Source: an uncultured Verrucomicrobiota bacterium
Lineage (GTDB): Bacteria; Verrucomicrobiota; Verrucomicrobiia; Limisphaerales; UBA9464
Assembly (NCBI GenBank): GCA_903821635.1
Contig: CAIJLV010000163.1
Location: 17,985 to 81,984 of the forward strand
Length of the DNA: 64,000 bases
Reading direction: 5' to 3'
Part shown: piece by piece, positions 1-8,505 of the stretch
Numbering within the stretch: the first letter of the stretch is position 1
How the letters are laid out: each line of letters starts with the position of its first letter
The notes under the pieces: generated by a model
Seen by the model: only the letters and a program-made list of their open reading frames with translations
The model's database searches: none
What the model was told of the DNA's origin: nothing
Made by a program: the position numbers and the translations under genes

Positions 1-134
1 AGGGCCTGGCTTCCGGTCGCGGCTTCGCCCACGACCTCGATGCCCCGCGCGTTGCTCAAGACGGAACGCAGGCCCACGCGGACGACATGGTGATCGTCCA
101 CGAGCAGCACGCGGAGGGTGGGCGTGGAATTCAT
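1..134 (-). CDS. NarL/FixJ-type response regulator, N-terminal fragment
   Basis: Only the first 44 codons lie in the window; the rest is beyond base 1. The visible part starts MNSTPTLRVLLVDDHHVVR and continues with a typical receiver-domain beginning: the beta-1 strand, the acidic pair DD, then VGLRSVLSNARGIEVVGEA. This is the usual start of a LuxR/NarL-type DNA-binding response regulator. Its ATG overlaps the stop of the upstream sensor kinase as ATGA, so the two are translationally coupled and form a cognate two-component pair. The phosphoacceptor Asp and the HTH are not visible, so the output domain is inferred from the kinase type. Confidence 0.85.
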   Translation of the reverse strand, partial: MNSTPTLRVLLVDDHHVVRVGLRSVLSNARGIEVVGEAATGSQA

Positions 135-2815
135 GGGTTTGTGGGTTGGGGAAAGGTGACGACGACGCGGGTGCCGGCTCCGGGAGTGGAATGGATTTCA
201 CACCGTCCGCCGAGTTCGGCCGCGCGCTCGCGGAAGCTGCGCAGACCGCACCCGCCATTGGTCGCCTTGGCCGGCACGTCGAAGCCCCGGCCGTCATCCC
301 GGATTGCCAAGGTCCAGTCGCTCCCACCGCCTGGTGCCCCCTCCCCTCGGCTGTCGATGTCCAGTTCCACCCACACGTTTTTCGCGTCCGCATGGCGGAG
401 CACATTGGAGAGCCCTTCGCGCACCAGTTGGAGCACTTGGATCGCCGTCTTGGCCGGCAGCGACTCCGCGGCGGGCGAGACGTTGAGATGGAAGGCCAGC
501 GCCGTGGTCCGGCGCAACCGAGCCACCAAGGCTTCCAGGGCGCCGCGGGCCGACTGCCCCTGCCAGGCCTCGGGCTCCAGTTCGAGCACGAACTGCCGCA
601 GTTCGGTCATCGCGGCCTGCAGGGTCGCCAACGTATGGGTCAGCTCCGCTTCGGCGCGGGCCGGATCGGTCCTGACCAGCGTGCGCGCCTGCCCGAGTTC
701 GAGGCCGACGGCGTAGAGGTTCTGGATGGTTCCGTCGTGGAGGTCGCGGCTGAGCCGGGCGCGTTCGTTGGTCACGGCGGCCAGTTCGGCATTCAGTTCG
801 CGCAAATTTTCGGCGACGGCGGTTTCCGTCAGCCGGGCGCGCACCTGTCCCGCAACGAAGCCGGCCAGCAGTAACGTGAAGGCTCCGCCCGCCAAGGCCA
901 CTAGCCAGGGCGCGCGCCGGTGGTGATGACGGTCAAATTCCGGGGTCGTCCAGACCTCGCAGAAAAAGCGCCCCTGATACAGTTTGGCTTCCGGTCGGAA
1001 ATGAAACCACGGGTGATCCGGTTGGGCGGTCTGGCGCCAGAGCTTCTGGCTGTCAAACAGCGGGAAGACCACTTGCTTGGGGTCCTGGCCGAAAGTGATT
1101 CGCATGCCCGAATCCGGCGCCTGCTGGCCATATGCCTCGGCGAACAACCGGTCAAAATTGACCACACAAACCAGCACTCCGCGCCGGCTGCCCCGCGGGG
1201 GCGAGGGGTCGCGCCCCAGCACCGGCAACAGGATGGGCAGCCCAACCACCGAAGTTTCCGGATGGTCCCGCAGCGCCACGGCCGGCGGCGGGACGGACCA
1301 CGGCAAGGAACCCAGCGCCGCCGCCGAGACCATGGCGGCGATCACGTCGTTGGTGGGACCATTGCCCGGCACGGCCAGCAAATCCTGGCCCAGATAGTTC
1401 CCGGGCGTTGGCTCCAGGCCCGCCCAGTCCGGACCGAAACGGCCAAACACGAGGGGCAACGCCGCGTTGGTCAGTTCGCCCAACTGCGCGTTGCGCTCGG
1501 GGACGGGCAGCGCCGGCTTGATCCGGTAACTGTCGCCGTATTGCCCGCGCCAGCGGGTTTCGTGGGCGACGCGGTCTTCCGGCCACACCAGCTCCGCAAA
1601 ACCGGTGAACTGCACCGCTGGAAAATCGACGCCCAAGTTCACGGCGGCCAGGCTCCGGTTCCAGTCCTCTAGGCTGGGCTGCGGCTGGGAAAACACACTT
1701 TCCCGCACCAGTTGCAGCGCCAGCAGCAGGCGCACGAAGTGACCGTCCACCTCCTGCTGGATCCGTTGCGATTCGGCCGCAAACTGGTGCCCGGCGTTGA
1801 CCGTGACCCAGACGACCGTCGCCGGCGTGGCCAGCAACGTCAGCACCGTGCCCACCGCCAGCACCGTCCACACCGCGGCAAAGGCCCGGACGCGGTGGTG
1901 CGGACCGGGGAGCAGGACCCGACCGGCCCAGCCGACCAGCCACGGCACCAGCCACAGGAGCGCCAGGAATGCGGCCACCCACTGGAGCCGTTCCCGCCGG
2001 GCCGCCTGCTCCGGGGCAAACTGCCGCCCGCTGCGGAGCGCGCCCCCCCGGCCGGCCCCGTGCAAGGCCGCGACCTCGTGGTCGGACAGGTTCCGCGCAT
2101 AGACGGCGTAGTCATCCACCTGCCGCCGATAGGGCAGCTCCCCCCCACCGGCGCCGATGAAATGCAGTTGACCGCCCGGCGGCCGCGCCAGGGGTGAGTC
2201 GGGTGGAAAACGATGCTCGGCCGCCAATTGGCCGTCCACAAACAGGCGCAAGTGGCTGGGGTTGCCGACCGCCGCCAAGTGGGTCCAGCGTTTCAATTCA
2301 AAGGGCCCGTTTGCGGACAGGCGAAATTTTCCGCCGTCCGGCCCGAGGGTGACTGCCGGCCGCCGGCCCAGCACGCCCAGCATCCAGTCATTGTCCCGCA
2401 TCCCGCCAGCCAGGCTGGCCCAAGCCGCCTCGCCGGCGGGGAACGACTCCAGCCGGAACCAGCCGGCCAGCGTCCAGACGGGCCCCACCTGCCAGCTCCC
2501 CAGGTCCATGAATTCGTCCGCCCCGGGCCGCCCGTCGGACTGGTAGGCGGCGTCCCCATCCACCCTCACCACTTGGGCGCCGGCCCGCCGGGGAGCAAAA
2601 CGTCCGCCCAGACCCGCCGCGTGATCCCCGGTCCAGAATCCAGCCCAATCCACCGGCACCCCGCCGGGTTGCCCCCGTAGCCACGCCCAATCTCCCCCCC
2701 ACGCCAGCGCGGCCAGCAGCAGCAGCAGCAGCCCGGTCACGCCCCACCGGACGCGGCGGAGCCACCGGACCACCGGGCGGGCGACCGGCACGGGAGCGGA
2801 AGCGGGGAGTGACAT
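131..2815 (-). CDS. NarL-family sensor histidine kinase with LamG-like and CHASE-like sensor regions
   Basis: Inner-membrane kinase of about 894 aa. I chose the ATG at 2815 because MSLPASAPV is followed directly by an arginine-rich stretch and a leucine-rich membrane segment; the reading frame stays open for 88 codons upstream. Order of parts: TM near residues 30-45; a LamG/concanavalin-like region near 85-250; two membrane segments; a CHASE-like extracytoplasmic region; another TM; then a HisKA_3 dimerisation region with RDLHDG (His about 693) and an HATPase with N-box and DDGRGFD plus a GGCGLRSF lid. HisKA_3 kinases act on NarL/FixJ regulators, matching the coupled downstream gene. The LamG fold commonly binds carbohydrates, so sensing of matrix glycans is possible but inferred. 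It is divergent from the exoprotein operon at 3231. Confidence 0.9.
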   Translation of the reverse strand: MSLPASAPVPVARPVVRWLRRVRWGVTGLLLLLLAALAWGGDWAWLRGQPGGVPVDWAGFWTGDHAAGLGGRFAPRRAGAQVVRVDGDAAYQSDGRPGADEFMDLGSWQVGPVWTLAGWFRLESFPAGEAAWASLAGGMRDNDWMLGVLGRRPAVTLGPDGGKFRLSANGPFELKRWTHLAAVGNPSHLRLFVDGQLAAEHRFPPDSPLARPPGGQLHFIGAGGGELPYRRQVDDYAVYARNLSDHEVAALHGAGRGGALRSGRQFAPEQAARRERLQWVAAFLALLWLVPWLVGWAGRVLLPGPHHRVRAFAAVWTVLAVGTVLTLLATPATVVWVTVNAGHQFAAESQRIQQEVDGHFVRLLLALQLVRESVFSQPQPSLEDWNRSLAAVNLGVDFPAVQFTGFAELVWPEDRVAHETRWRGQYGDSYRIKPALPVPERNAQLGELTNAALPLVFGRFGPDWAGLEPTPGNYLGQDLLAVPGNGPTNDVIAAMVSAAALGSLPWSVPPPAVALRDHPETSVVGLPILLPVLGRDPSPPRGSRRGVLVCVVNFDRLFAEAYGQQAPDSGMRITFGQDPKQVVFPLFDSQKLWRQTAQPDHPWFHFRPEAKLYQGRFFCEVWTTPEFDRHHHRRAPWLVALAGGAFTLLLAGFVAGQVRARLTETAVAENLRELNAELAAVTNERARLSRDLHDGTIQNLYAVGLELGQARTLVRTDPARAEAELTHTLATLQAAMTELRQFVLELEPEAWQGQSARGALEALVARLRRTTALAFHLNVSPAAESLPAKTAIQVLQLVREGLSNVLRHADAKNVWVELDIDSRGEGAPGGGSDWTLAIRDDGRGFDVPAKATNGGCGLRSFRERAAELGGRCEIHSTPGAGTRVVVTFPQPTNP

Positions 2816-2882
2816 GCGGGCAACAAACCGGCCACGGGACGGCTGCGCCTTACTCTGGGCAGCGCCGCCGGCGCTGCCAATG

Positions 2883-2921
2883 GTGCCGAACGGCACCATC
2901 ACCAACCGTGCCGTTCGGCAC
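2883..2921. repeat. Perfect inverted repeat (hairpin)
   Basis: Two 14-base arms, GTGCCGAACGGCAC (2883-2896) and GTGCCGTTCGGCAC (2908-2921), are exact reverse complements around an 11-base loop. Each arm is also nearly self-palindromic. It lies in the 415-base divergent region between the sensor kinase and the HAF operon. No T-tract follows on either strand, so it is not a clear terminator. It could be an operator or a mobile palindrome. Confidence 0.6.
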
Positions 2922-3038
2922 TGGCCACTAGTGTCCAAAGAATCGCCGAAGGCCACTACCGCACCCCGGCCCCGCCGTGGTATGAACTGGGCTTGGTGCA
3001 ACCGCCTGACCCAGCAACCCGTTTCGCCGCCGACGCGC

Positions 3039-3109
3039 CAGTAGGAGACGAGGTCACGAGTCTCACTCTTTCCGGGCAAGTCAGAGCCTCCTCACGTCGG
3101 CTCCTACTG
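3039..3109. repeat. Imperfect palindromic element in the divergent intergenic region
   Basis: A roughly 71-base imperfect palindrome begins CAGTAGGAG and ends CTCCTACTG. The 9-base ends are perfect inverted repeats, and the interior arms keep many matches (for example ACGAGGT facing ACGTCGG). The shape is that of a REP- or MITE-like dispersed intergenic palindrome. No second copy was seen in this window. The rest of 2816-3230 holds the hairpin at 2883 and, by position, the divergent promoters, none of which I could define. Confidence 0.45.
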
Positions 3110-3230
3110 ACTCAGTCGGGCAGCCACCGAACCCGGAGCAACCGCAAACCACGCTTCCCGTATCCGAGGCGCCGCCCGTGCGCCGACCGCAACCACAACC
3201 ACCCGGAACCGATGGCCCATCCCTTGACCC

Positions 3231-4451
3231 ATGAAAACTCAGCCCATGATGAAACTGAACTTTAGCCCCACCCGGAGGGAAACCCGGCTCGCACTAGCGC
3301 TATCCGCCGCCTGCGGCCTCAGCCAACCCGCCCTCTTCGCCGCCTCGCTAACTCCACTGGGTAAATTGCCAGGGGCTTTCGGTAGCTACGCCAACGGCGT
3401 TTCAAGCGACGGCAGCGCGGTGGTGGGCTTCAGCAGTTCCGGCGATGGCAATCAAGCGTTTCGGTGGACGTATGAGGGGGGCATGGTCGGCCTGGGTTAT
3501 CTAACGGGTGGAAGTGCCAGCGATGCTCGAGGTGTGTCCGGGGATGGTAGCACGGTAGTGGGCTTGGGTAATTCCAACAGCGGCATTGAGGCGTTTCGGT
3601 GGACGGATGGCGGCGCCATGGTGGGGCTCGGCGATCTCCTAGGCGGAGGTATCTTCAGCCTCGCCTATGGCGTGTCCAGCGATGGCAACACGATCGTGGG
3701 CTACAGCGGTTCCACCAGTGGCACTGAGGCGTTCCGATGGACGAGTGACGGCGGCATGGTTGGGTTGGGATCCCTGCCCGGCGAATTCTTTTTTAGCGTT
3801 GCTTACGGCGTGTCCAGCGATGGCAGCACGGTAGTGGGAAGAAGCAGTTCTACCAGCGGTGATCAAGCGTTTCGGTGGACGAGTGGCGGCGGCATGGTGG
3901 GCTTAGGCGACCTCATGGGGGGATCGTTCTATAGCGAAGCAAGGGCTGTTTCCGGAGATGGCAACGTGGTGGTGGGCTACGGCACTACTAGCAGCGGCGA
4001 CTATCAGGCGTTTCGGTGGACGGATGGCGGCGGCATGGTGGGTTTGGGCTACCTCCCCGGGGGGGCTGCCTATAGCTACGGCAGAGGGATTTCTGGCGAC
4101 GGCAGCATCGTGGTAGGCTCGAGCACGTCCAGCAGCGGTAGCCAAGCGTTTGTCTGGAGCCAAACCGGGGGCATGCAGTCGCTGTTCAGCCTGCTGCTTG
4201 CCGCTGGGACCGAGCCCGCCATGGACGGTTGGTCCATGCTGAGTGATGCGACCGGCGTCTCCGCCGACGGCCGCTACGTGGTCGGCTACGGCTCCCGTAA
4301 TGGCAACACCGAAGCCTTCCTCGCGGACCTTGGTGCCGCCGAAGTGCCGGAAGCCTCCACCTGGGCCGCCCTCGCCGTCGTCTCTCTCGCCGGCCTCTGG
4401 CAGGTGCGGCGGCACGCTGGACGAGCCGCCGCGACGACGTCCACGAAATGA
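3231..4451 (+). CDS. HAF-repeat exoprotein with PEP-CTERM sorting tail
   Basis: Secreted protein of 406 aa. An N-terminal signal (basic residues, then LALALSAACGLSQPALFAA) is followed by seven degenerate repeats of about 46 aa. Their core is VSxDGSxVVG, then QAFRWT, then GGMVGLGxLxGG, the HAF extracellular repeat family. The C-terminus is a PEP-CTERM-like tail: VPEAST, a hydrophobic helix and basic residues, expected to be processed by an exosortase that is not encoded here. Seven similar repeats suggest a closed beta-propeller (inference). It is first of five same-strand genes and divergent from the sensor kinase. A second possible start lies at 3246. No Shine-Dalgarno sequence is visible. 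Confidence 0.88.
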   Translation: MKTQPMMKLNFSPTRRETRLALALSAACGLSQPALFAASLTPLGKLPGAFGSYANGVSSDGSAVVGFSSSGDGNQAFRWTYEGGMVGLGYLTGGSASDARGVSGDGSTVVGLGNSNSGIEAFRWTDGGAMVGLGDLLGGGIFSLAYGVSSDGNTIVGYSGSTSGTEAFRWTSDGGMVGLGSLPGEFFFSVAYGVSSDGSTVVGRSSSTSGDQAFRWTSGGGMVGLGDLMGGSFYSEARAVSGDGNVVVGYGTTSSGDYQAFRWTDGGGMVGLGYLPGGAAYSYGRGISGDGSIVVGSSTSSSGSQAFVWSQTGGMQSLFSLLLAAGTEPAMDGWSMLSDATGVSADGRYVVGYGSRNGNTEAFLADLGAAEVPEASTWAALAVVSLAGLWQVRRHAGRAAATTSTK

Positions 4452-4497
4452 TGGTGCGCCCCCGCTTCCTTGCCCGCCTGAACATCCATCTGACTTC

Positions 4498-5610
4498 ATG
4501 AAACCCAAGCTGATCAGCCTACAAACTCTGTCCTGCGTCGCCCTCCTCACGACCGGGCTGCTGCCGCTGCGGGTGTCCGCCTTGTCCTACACCATCACCG
4601 ACCTAGGGGCTTTGGGCAGCGGGACAAGCTCTAGCCGGGCCTTGAATGACAATGGAGTCGTCGTGGGTGAATCCCGCACGGCGGCATCCGAGTATCATGC
4701 CTTTGTTGTTTCCGGAGGCAGTCTCACCGACCTGGGCACATTGGGTGGTGATTTTAGCACCGCGGCAGCCATCAATAACGGAGGAACCATCGCGGGCACT
4801 TCGCGGTCGGGCGATGGGAACATTCGCGCGTTCACTTATTCCGGAGGGAGCATGACCGCGCTTGGCACGCTGGGCGGGGATCGAAGTTGGGCTTACGGCA
4901 TCAACGACGGCGGCACAGTGGTGGGTTTTTCGACGCTGGCATCCGGCGGTTTCACGGCCTTCCGCTACAGTGGTGGTTCGATGATAGATCTCGGCGGACT
5001 TGCCCTAGGAATTAGCAGCGAGGCCCGCGCTGTTAACGCTGCCGGGACGGTCGCCGGTTGGTCATATGCTCCGGGTGGAGGATTGCACGCGGTGAAATGG
5101 GAAAGCGGAGGCATCGCGGATCTGGGAACCTTGGGCGGCCTCACCAGCCAGGCTATGGCCATCAACGATAGCGGCCAGGTTGCGGGGGTTGCAGATGATC
5201 TAGCAGGAACTCCACACGCGTTCCGACATAGCAGCGGCAGCATGACCGACCTCGGCGTTCTGTCGGGTGGCAGTTACAGTGTGGCTCTTGGAATCAACAA
5301 CGCCGGCTCGGTCGTTGGGTTTGCCAATGTATCTGGAGGCGCCCAACGCGCGTTTTTGAGTTTCGACGGCGGTCCTGGCACCGACCTGAACGGCTTTCTC
5401 CCAAGTCTGAGCGGCTGGGTGCTCAATGTGGCATACGACATCAATGAAGCGGGACAAATCACCGGTTCCGGAATGAACCCACTGGGTCAATCGCATGCCT
5501 TTCTCCTGACGCCAGTGAAAGAACCAGTCCCGGAAGCCTCGACCTGGGCCGCCCTCGTCGCCGTCGCCCTCGCCGGCCTCTGGCAGGTGCGGCGGCAACA
5601 TCGTGGCTGA
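4498..5610 (+). CDS. HAF-repeat exoprotein with PEP-CTERM sorting tail (paralogue)
   Basis: Secreted protein of 370 aa. The ATG at 4498 is chosen because MKPKLISLQTLSC begins a good signal peptide, whereas the in-frame extension upstream reads antisense-like, proline-rich sequence overlapping the previous gene. It carries seven repeats of about 43 aa of the form AxxINxxGxVVG...AFxxSGGSMTDLGTLGG. The tail is VPEAST plus hydrophobic helix plus VRRQHRG, almost the same as in the preceding protein. Repeat sequence differs clearly from that neighbour, so this is an old duplication whose tail has stayed similar. Function unknown; an extracellular-matrix or surface role is inferred from the sorting signal. 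Confidence 0.87.
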   Translation: MKPKLISLQTLSCVALLTTGLLPLRVSALSYTITDLGALGSGTSSSRALNDNGVVVGESRTAASEYHAFVVSGGSLTDLGTLGGDFSTAAAINNGGTIAGTSRSGDGNIRAFTYSGGSMTALGTLGGDRSWAYGINDGGTVVGFSTLASGGFTAFRYSGGSMIDLGGLALGISSEARAVNAAGTVAGWSYAPGGGLHAVKWESGGIADLGTLGGLTSQAMAINDSGQVAGVADDLAGTPHAFRHSSGSMTDLGVLSGGSYSVALGINNAGSVVGFANVSGGAQRAFLSFDGGPGTDLNGFLPSLSGWVLNVAYDINEAGQITGSGMNPLGQSHAFLLTPVKEPVPEASTWAALVAVALAGLWQVRRQHRG

Positions 5611-5677
5611 GACAATCTGGTTCCACCCGCCTTTCCCGAGGTCGTTTCTCAACCCGTCACTTCACCGACTGAAAACC

Positions 5678-7678
5678 ATGCGTCCCTCCCTCCGCAGTCT
5701 CCCTTCGCTCCTTTTCGCGTTGGGGCTTGTGCTCGCCGGCCCGCCTTCCGCCACGGCCCAAGTGCCGCAACTCCTCAACCACCAGGGCCGGGTGGCCGTG
5801 GGGGGGGTGAACTTCAATGGCTCGGGCCAGTTCAAGTTCGCGCTCGTCAATGCTGCCGGCTCGCAGAGCTACTGGAGCAACGATGGCACCAGCGTCGCGG
5901 GCGGTGAACCCACGGCGGCGGTGACACTGAACGTCAGCCGTGGCCTTTACTCCGTGCTTCTGGGCGAGGCGTCGCTGCCCAACATGTCACCGGTGCCGGC
6001 TACCGTCTTCAGCCAGTCGGCGGTGTTTTTGCGGGTGTGGTTCAATGACGGCACGCATGGTTTCCAACTGCTGACGCCCGACCAGCGCATCGCCGCCGTA
6101 GGCTACGCGATGATCGCAGAAGGCGTAGCCGACGGAACGATCACCACCGACAAACTCGCGGACGGGCACGTGACCGCAGCCAAGCTGGGGGCGGGCGCCG
6201 CCTTGGGCAATCTCGCGTCTGGTTCCATCGACAACAGCCTGCTCGCCAATAGCGCGGTCAGCGTGACGGCCGGTTCCGGCCTCACCGGCGGTGGCTTTGT
6301 GCCGCTGGGCGGCAATACAACCCTCCACCTTGCCGACGGTGGCGTTACGTCGGCCAAGCTGGCGCCTAATGCCGTAGGAATCGGCCAGTTGGACACCGGG
6401 TCGGTCAGTTCGGTGCTCGCGACCAAATCTTATGTGGATGCCAATGTCAGCAGTCTCAACGCGAGTGTTAGCGGACTGAGCGCCGCGGCGTTTGCCTGGG
6501 AAACGGTTTCCTATCTTTCGCACCCTAGCGGCAAACAGGCGCAGGCCAACCGCGGTTACCTGGTGGATGGACCCTACTTTGGTCCGAGTGGCGGCGGATT
6601 TCCGGTGACACTGCCCGCGTCGCCCAGCGTGGGCAACATTGTGCGCGTGACGGGCATCGGCTCGGGCGGTTGGCGGCTGCTGCAGAACGCGGGGCAAACC
6701 ATCAACGCGGGCGCGTTTGCCCGCGCCCGGCAGCATTTGACCCAGCGCTCAACACTGGTGTTCCGGGCGGTGGCCGGCTCCGCCGATGGGCTGAAATTGG
6801 TCGGCGTGGTCAACGGCGGACAGATTCACACCTCGGGTGACGCAGGGATTACGTGGACTGCCCGTGAATCTGCCCGCACTTGGTCGGCTGTCGCTTCGTC
6901 ATCGGATGGCACCAAACTGGTGGCGTTGTTCAACGGAGGCCTTTGCACCTCGGCCGATTCGGGGGTGAACTGGACCTTGCGCGCGCCTAACTCCGCTTTC
7001 TCCGGCGTCGCTTCCTCGGCCGACGGGATCACGCTTACGGCGGTGTATGACGGCGGGTCATTCGTCTCGGCCAATTCGGGAGTGAGTTGGATTCCGGGGG
7101 GGGCGATTTCCGGAGCCGGCCTCACGGTTGCCTGCTCGGCGGACGGGACCAAATTGGCGGCCTCCGGTTCCGCGGGATTTTTTCTTTCGGCCAACACGGG
7201 GGCCACTTGGTCGTTCAAGGATTCCGGCTCCTACGGGGCAGCGATGTCTGCGGATGGCTTGACGCTGTTGCGCGGAGGAAGCCTCTACATGCAGGTTTCT
7301 TTTAACGGTGGATCACTTGGGTTGGCGCGTGACCCGAGATTTAGTTTCTTGCCCTCCAACCCGAATTGGTCGGCGGTAGCCTGTTCAGCGGACGGTTCCG
7401 CCATGGTCGCCAATAGCAACGGGCTCATGTTCACCTCGTGGGATTCGGGTTGGACTTGGAATTACACCCAGGGCGCAGCCAACGCCGCTTTCTGCTCGGC
7501 GGATGGGGCACGGCTAGTGATGGCGCGGGCCGACGGTGTCTACACCAGCTCCGCTTACACCACCGTCGGAACTGCAGGCGCCCTGATCGGCAGTCAGAAC
7601 TCAGCCATCGAACTCCAATACGTTGGCAACGGGGTTTGGCAGCCGCTGAGCTTCAACGGTCCCATCAACCGCCAATGA
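5678..7678 (+). CDS. Secreted protein with tail-fibre-like and BNR-like repeats
   Basis: Secreted protein of about 666 aa. The ATG at 5678 starts MRPSLRSLPSLLFALGLVL, a clear signal peptide ending near ATAQ. Residues about 25-150 form a domain common in secreted verrucomicrobial proteins. Next comes a region rich in TTDKLADGHVTAAKLG-type repeats, as seen in fibre or adhesin proteins. The C-terminal half has about seven repeats with SADGxxL...GG...SxxSGxxW spacing, resembling BNR/sialidase-type propeller blades without recognisable catalytic residues. It has no PEP-CTERM tail. It sits 67 bases after the HAF gene and overlaps the next gene by ATGA, so it belongs to the operon. An adhesin or surface role is inferred. 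Confidence 0.82.
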   Translation: MRPSLRSLPSLLFALGLVLAGPPSATAQVPQLLNHQGRVAVGGVNFNGSGQFKFALVNAAGSQSYWSNDGTSVAGGEPTAAVTLNVSRGLYSVLLGEASLPNMSPVPATVFSQSAVFLRVWFNDGTHGFQLLTPDQRIAAVGYAMIAEGVADGTITTDKLADGHVTAAKLGAGAALGNLASGSIDNSLLANSAVSVTAGSGLTGGGFVPLGGNTTLHLADGGVTSAKLAPNAVGIGQLDTGSVSSVLATKSYVDANVSSLNASVSGLSAAAFAWETVSYLSHPSGKQAQANRGYLVDGPYFGPSGGGFPVTLPASPSVGNIVRVTGIGSGGWRLLQNAGQTINAGAFARARQHLTQRSTLVFRAVAGSADGLKLVGVVNGGQIHTSGDAGITWTARESARTWSAVASSSDGTKLVALFNGGLCTSADSGVNWTLRAPNSAFSGVASSADGITLTAVYDGGSFVSANSGVSWIPGGAISGAGLTVACSADGTKLAASGSAGFFLSANTGATWSFKDSGSYGAAMSADGLTLLRGGSLYMQVSFNGGSLGLARDPRFSFLPSNPNWSAVACSADGSAMVANSNGLMFTSWDSGWTWNYTQGAANAAFCSADGARLVMARADGVYTSSAYTTVGTAGALIGSQNSAIELQYVGNGVWQPLSFNGPINRQ

Positions 7679-8505
7679 ACGAGGCATCCATGCATCACCC
7701 CAGCAGATCTCTGCCAGACGGCCGGACAGGGCTGGTTGGACTCACCGCCCATCCGGTTTGGATGGTCCTTCAAGCCATTGTGGCGTTGCTGCCGGTCGGC
7801 TCACTTTGGGCGGAATCGCGTTCCAGTGCCGACTATTTGCTGCGGCACGAAACTTTCGCTCTGGGCGGGCCGCGGGCTACCAGCGCCGACTACGCGCTGG
7901 CGGCCGAGGTCGGCGCTGAAAGGGGGGCGAGTTCCGCTGCCGACTACCGGTTGCACCGCGGTTTCGTCGGCCAGCTCAGCGAACCGCCGGTGGCTGAAAC
8001 CGACCTCGCCTACCTGGGCGCCGGCACGCGTCTTAAGGTGAGTTTCGCCTGGCTGCTCCGGAACGACCACGATGCGGAGGGGGATGCGCTGACCTTGGCG
8101 GGTTTTGACGCGGTCAGTGCGGAGGGCGGCAGCGTCAGCGCCGAAGGCGGGTGGCTCGTTTACCAAGCCCCGCCCGCCTTTGCCGGAACCGACACGCTCA
8201 CCTACCGGCTAGCCGACGCGAGCGGTGAAGAGACCGCGGGCTTTGTGTTCATCCAGGCCCGGCCGGTCACCGGCGGTATTTCCTTCAACATTGTTGCCGC
8301 TGAGGTCTTGGCGGGCGGTCCGGTGCGGGTGCGCTGTGTGGGCATCCCTGGCCGCAGCTACGCGGTGCAGGCGAGCGACAGTCTGATTGCTCCCAATTGG
8401 ACCACGCTCAGCACCCCTGCCGCCGCGGCCAACGGCCGCTTCGAAGCCATCGACGCCGATGCCGCCCTGCACTCCACCCGTTACTACCGGACCCTTGAGC
8501 CATGA
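7675..8505 (+). CDS. Secreted cadherin/Ig-like protein with C-terminal YR module
   Basis: Secreted protein of 276 aa starting at an ATG that overlaps the previous stop (ATGA); a second in-frame ATG lies at 7690. After a hydrophobic leader there are two SSADYxLxxxxFALGG-like segments. A cadherin-like/Big_9 domain follows (LRNDHDAEGDALTL through GTDTLTYRLAD). The C-terminal module reads GIPGRSYAVQASDSL, then W, then TRYYRTLEP. The same module (G-PG-x-Y-x-VQ ... W ... YRA) ends the proteins at 49572 and 54960 and, more loosely, the haloperoxidase at 35700. It overlaps the P-domain gene that follows, so the pair is probably co-translated. Confidence 0.82.
   Translation: MNEASMHHPSRSLPDGRTGLVGLTAHPVWMVLQAIVALLPVGSLWAESRSSADYLLRHETFALGGPRATSADYALAAEVGAERGASSAADYRLHRGFVGQLSEPPVAETDLAYLGAGTRLKVSFAWLLRNDHDAEGDALTLAGFDAVSAEGGSVSAEGGWLVYQAPPAFAGTDTLTYRLADASGEETAGFVFIQARPVTGGISFNIVAAEVLAGGPVRVRCVGIPGRSYAVQASDSLIAPNWTTLSTPAAAANGRFEAIDADAALHSTRYYRTLEP

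Noticed and set aside
3231..4451. CRISPR-like or tandem DNA repeat array
   Set aside because: The periodic DNA similarity is explained by seven coding HAF repeats with variable units; there are no spacers or cas genes.
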